Shown one piece after another: positions 61,763 to 64,000 of a DNA stretch of 64,000 nucleotides. Within the stretch, counting starts at the first letter, position 1. Each line of letters starts with the position of its first letter. The stretch covers positions 186,001 through 250,000 of the forward strand of contig NZ_JAHKKG010000011.1 of NCBI RefSeq assembly GCF_018829635.1. Reading direction: 5' to 3'. The translations under genes were made by a program, and so were the position numbers. The notes under the pieces are model-generated. The model saw nothing but the letters and a program-made list of their open reading frames with translations. It made no database searches and was not told where the DNA came from. The stretch is from Paractinoplanes bogorensis (GTDB lineage Bacteria > Actinomycetota > Actinomycetes > Mycobacteriales > Micromonosporaceae).

Positions 61763-62592
61763 TGCGTACGTACGGAAGGCTCCTCGCCCTGATCTTGATT
61801 TTGGCGGTCGTGCTGTATCCGCTGGTGTGGATGGTCGGCACCTCGGTCAAGTCGCCGTCCGAGATCGTCAACAACATCGGGCTGATCCCGCGCGACTTCA
61901 CGCCGGGCAACTTCACCAGCGGCTGGACCAAGTTCGACGTCAGTTTCGGGCGCTTCTTCCTGAACAGCGCGATGGTCTCCCTGTTCACCGTGGCCGGCAA
62001 CACGATCTCGTGCCTTCTGGCCGCGTACGCGCTGGGCCGTCTGCGGTTCCGTCTGCGCGGCGTGTGGTTCGCCGTCATGATCGGCACCCTGCTGCTGCCC
62101 GGCCACGTGCTGATCATCCCGCAGTACATCCTGTTCCGGACCCTGGGCTGGGTCGGCGGCGACTGGCCCTACCTGCCCCTGCTGGTGCCGGCGTTCCTGG
62201 CCACCGAGGCGTTCTTCGTGTTCCTGATCGTCCAGTTCATGCGTGGCATTCCCCGCGAGCTCGACGAGGCGGCGGTCATTGACGGAGCTTCCCCGTACGG
62301 GATCTTCCGGCACGTGATTCTGCCGCTGTCCCGCCCGGCGCTGGTGACGACGGCGATCTTCTCGTTCATCTGGACCTGGAACGACTTCTTCCGCCAGCTG
62401 GTCTTCCTGTCCGAACTCCGCGACTACACGGCGCCGGTCGCGCTGACCCTGTTCATCGACTCCACCAGCGAGAGCGCGGTCGGGCCGATGTTCGCGATGT
62501 CGCTGCTGTCGCTGATCCCGGTGTTCCTGTTCTTCGTGGCGTTCCAGCGCCTGCTGGTCGAGGGCATCAACACGAGCGGCCTCAAGGGATGA
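61762..62592 (+). CDS. Sugar ABC transporter permease (UgpE/MalG-type)
   Basis: A 276-residue CUT1-family permease with six helices (LLALILILAVVLYPLVWMV first). The EAA loop is DEAAVIDGASPYGIFRHVI (near 170-190), conserved in spacing. The ATG shares one base with the previous stop (TGATG). Ends with the characteristic QRLLVEGINTSGLKG of MalG-type permeases. Confidence 0.92.
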   Translation: MRTYGRLLALILILAVVLYPLVWMVGTSVKSPSEIVNNIGLIPRDFTPGNFTSGWTKFDVSFGRFFLNSAMVSLFTVAGNTISCLLAAYALGRLRFRLRGVWFAVMIGTLLLPGHVLIIPQYILFRTLGWVGGDWPYLPLLVPAFLATEAFFVFLIVQFMRGIPRELDEAAVIDGASPYGIFRHVILPLSRPALVTTAIFSFIWTWNDFFRQLVFLSELRDYTAPVALTLFIDSTSESAVGPMFAMSLLSLIPVFLFFVAFQRLLVEGINTSGLKG

Positions 62593-63242
62593 TCCGCGAT
62601 TCGTGGCGGACGGCCGCCGACCTGGCCCTGCTGGGCATCCTGGTGTCGCTCGGCTGCCTGCCCGTCGTGACCGCCGGCGCTGCGGTCGGTGCGGGTAGTT
62701 CGGCGATCGCCCGGCTGGTCACGCTCGGTCGCTGGCCTTCGGCCGCGGAGTGCTGGTCGTCGTTCCGTTCGCGTCTTGTGCCCGGTCTGTGGGCCGGGCC
62801 GGCGGTGCTGGCCGTGGGATGGCTGATCGCGGTGGACATCGCGGCCCTGCGTCGAGGGGCGGTGCCGGGCGGCGGCCCGCTCATCATCGCGCTGCTGGTC
62901 GTCGCGGCGCTGGGGGCCGGGTTCGTCGCCGTCGTGGCCGGGGTCTCGGGCCGTCGCGAACCTCGGCCGCGCGAACCTCGGCCGCGCGAACCGGTGGGCC
63001 TGCCCGCCACCGGCGGTTCGTTGCGCCGGGCCCGCGCTCTGGTGGCGGCCCGGCCCGGTGCGCTGGCGGCCGTGACCGCTGTGGTGCTGATCGCGGCGCT
63101 GCTGGCGGCATTCATCCACCCGGCGCTCGTGCCGGTGCTGGCGGGGTATGTGCTGTTCGCCGTTCACGCGGTGTTGCGGCGCGTCACCCCACCGACTCCC
63201 GAGCCGAGCCTCGCGGCCGCCACGCCCGTCGCCGCGCGGTGA
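62589..63242 (+). CDS. DUF624/YesL-like membrane protein
   Basis: A 217-residue membrane protein with about five helices. YesL-type (DUF624) proteins sit beside CUT1 sugar importers, as here: starts in the permease stop (ATGA). The N-terminus RDSWRTAADLALLGILVSLGCLPVVTAGAA (in part) carries the GCLPVVTAG phrase typical of the family. A cytosolic loop holds an in-frame 15-bp duplication (PRPREPRPREP, 62955-62992). Its role in transport is unknown. Confidence 0.8.
   Translation: MIRDSWRTAADLALLGILVSLGCLPVVTAGAAVGAGSSAIARLVTLGRWPSAAECWSSFRSRLVPGLWAGPAVLAVGWLIAVDIAALRRGAVPGGGPLIIALLVVAALGAGFVAVVAGVSGRREPRPREPRPREPVGLPATGGSLRRARALVAARPGALAAVTAVVLIAALLAAFIHPALVPVLAGYVLFAVHAVLRRVTPPTPEPSLAAATPVAAR
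62955..62992. repeat. In-frame 15-bp tandem repeat in the DUF624 gene
   Basis: CGCGAACCTCGGCCG occurs at 62955 and 62970, with a partial third copy, encoding PREPRPREP. Confidence 0.9.
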
Positions 63243-63252
63243 CGGCGGCCGG

Positions 63253-63699
63253 TCAGTCGAAGAGTCGCCCCAGCAGGGCTGACTGGCCGGCGGCGAGCAC
63301 GTGGCCCTGAGCGGGCGGCAGCCAGTAGCACTCGAAGCGGATCGGCGGGTGGCCGCCGTCGCCCCGCTCCTCGGCGATCCAGCGCGCTTCCACGTCCGGC
63401 GCTTCCACGTCCGGCGCTTCCACCGACAGGTGATAGAAGTGCCGGACGTGCGTGGCGTCGGCGTACGGCCGCATGTCGAACTCGCTCGCCCCGAGGTAGC
63501 GCTCCACCCGCAGCGTTTCCAAGCCGGTCTCCTCGGCCGCCTCCCGGAGCACCGCCGCCTCGGGCAGCTCGCCCGCTCGCACCGTGCCGGCCGGTACCTG
63601 CAGTCCGGACTGGTCGAAATCGGCGTCGTCGGCGTGGCGGAACACGAGGAGCCGGCCGTCGCGGACGATGTAGGCGACTACCTTCTGGGGCCTCAGCAC
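63253..63699 (-). CDS. Nudix hydrolase
   Basis: A 148-residue Nudix protein. The Nudix box GTVRAGELPEAAVLREAAEETGL (residues 38-60, read as G-x5-E-x7-REuxEExGu) is complete, so the Mg-dependent pyrophosphohydrolase site is intact. N-terminal strand KVVAYIVRDGRLLVFRH is typical. Substrate unknown (nucleotide derivatives are usual). An in-frame 15-bp repeat (GCTTCCACGTCCGGC at 63386 and 63401) encodes the doubled VEAPD, probably in a surface loop. Convergent with the ABC transporter operon (10-base gap). Confidence 0.9.
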   Translation of the reverse strand: MLRPQKVVAYIVRDGRLLVFRHADDADFDQSGLQVPAGTVRAGELPEAAVLREAAEETGLETLRVERYLGASEFDMRPYADATHVRHFYHLSVEAPDVEAPDVEARWIAEERGDGGHPPIRFECYWLPPAQGHVLAAGQSALLGRLFD

Positions 63700-63789
63700 C
63701 GGCGCAGCCTAAGGCACGATCCGTGCGTGACCGAGGTCGACGGGGTTCTGCAACAGCTGGGCCGGGCTGCACTTCGCCGGCCGAGGTGG

Positions 63790-64000
63790 TCAGGTCGTGG
63801 CCAGCGCCGCCTGAATCGCCGAGCTGGGTGGTGAAGTGACCGCCGGCGGCCGCTGCCGGACGGCGTCCCAGGCCGCCTTGCCGCTGGCGAAGTAGTCGCG
63901 TACCGACTTCTCGGCCAGCAGCGCCCGCCCGCAGCCGTCGCATCGCGCCCGGACACCGTCCACGTCGAGGCCCAGGCTGCGGCAGAGCGTCACCGCGCGC
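63790..64000 (-). CDS. C-terminal part of an unrecognised protein with a CxxC motif
   Basis: A minus-strand frame open to the window edge; about 67-69 residues are visible. CDGCGRALLAEKSVRDYF contains CxxC, suggesting a small zinc ribbon. The rest is a soluble helix (KAAWDAVRQR) and a Pro/Ser tail. A GTG at 63993 could start a 67-residue protein, but the gene may well extend beyond the window. Function not inferred. Confidence 0.45.
   Translation of the reverse strand, partial: RAVTLCRSLGLDVDGVRARCDGCGRALLAEKSVRDYFASGKAAWDAVRQRPPAVTSPPSSAIQAALATT

Overview
The window is high-GC actinobacterial DNA with the style of Micromonosporaceae (an Actinoplanes-like soil or plant-associated organism is my inference). 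Supporting traits are GTG starts, long chains of ATGA/GTGA stop-start overlaps, an actinobacterial c-di-AMP riboswitch in front of an NlpC/P60 hydrolase, a LAxTG (sortase E type) surface protein, EspC/YbaB-like type VII secretion accessory genes, MatB, and many plant-polymer enzymes. No rRNA, tRNA, CRISPR array, complete insertion sequence or phage gene was recognised.

Layout. 1-8.3 kb: the 3' end of a GH13 amylase gene, an M24 peptidase, an alpha/beta hydrolase, an AlkZ-like HTH_42 protein, a P450, a small membrane protein, a GT2 and a secreted phytase-like esterase. 8.3-11.4 kb: gene-poor and full of repeats (16 bp x 8; two roughly 80-bp copies; a roughly 51-bp x 11 array), with a quinone-oxidoreductase remnant and one TetR gene. 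11.4-14.6 kb: an operon of an unknown gene, a MatB-like ligase and a Pr6Pr membrane protein, then riboswitch-NlpC/P60. 15.0-25.5 kb: a form I aerobic CO dehydrogenase locus, coxM-coxS-coxL (AYxCSFR motif) followed by XdhC-YHS, a MobA-like nucleotidyltransferase, coxD, coxG and coxE, with a convergent LysR gene resembling CutR. 25.8-30.3 kb: LAxTG protein, a four-gene ESX-accessory-like cassette and DUF899. 30.4-37.4 kb: GntR with ACC deaminase, GH1 with a serine beta-lactamase-fold protein, a secreted-repeat lipoprotein, an ECF sigma/anti-sigma pair and an F420-type reductase.

37.7-47.7 kb looks like a pectin-responsive regulon. Pectate lyase, a Tat-exported pectin methylesterase and an unusual four-gene operon (Gfo/Idh dehydrogenase, DUF993 aldolase-like protein, TIM-barrel isomerase, PmoA-like protein) each carry a close relative of one LacI-type palindrome, and a LacI gene sits divergent from the operon. 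47.7-51.6 kb holds an S41 protease, a secreted peptidoglycan-binding protein and an MFS permease. 51.7-62.6 kb: a second LacI gene separates a five-gene minus-strand operon (Gfo/Idh, UxaC, L-fuconate dehydratase, mannonate/mannitol dehydrogenase, Gfo/Idh) from a plus-strand sugar ABC importer (lipoprotein, two permeases, DUF624). A Nudix gene and a fragment close the window.

How the parts fit: extracellular enzymes (PL1, pectinesterase) release oligo-uronides and sugars, a LacI-controlled importer brings in sugars, and two intracellular operons process uronates, fuconate-like acids and an unidentified sugar. Atmospheric or soil CO oxidation would supply energy during carbon limitation.

The most striking sequence-level signals are (i) the pectin-linked DUF993 operon, (ii) tandem copies of gene 3' ends, stop codon included, after at least four unrelated genes (the coxE stop is itself created by a 77-bp unit repeated five times), and (iii) a highly iterated decamer, GTACGGGAAA, found 12 times on both strands in genes and spacers. 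Functions come from motif recognition only; no database search was run.
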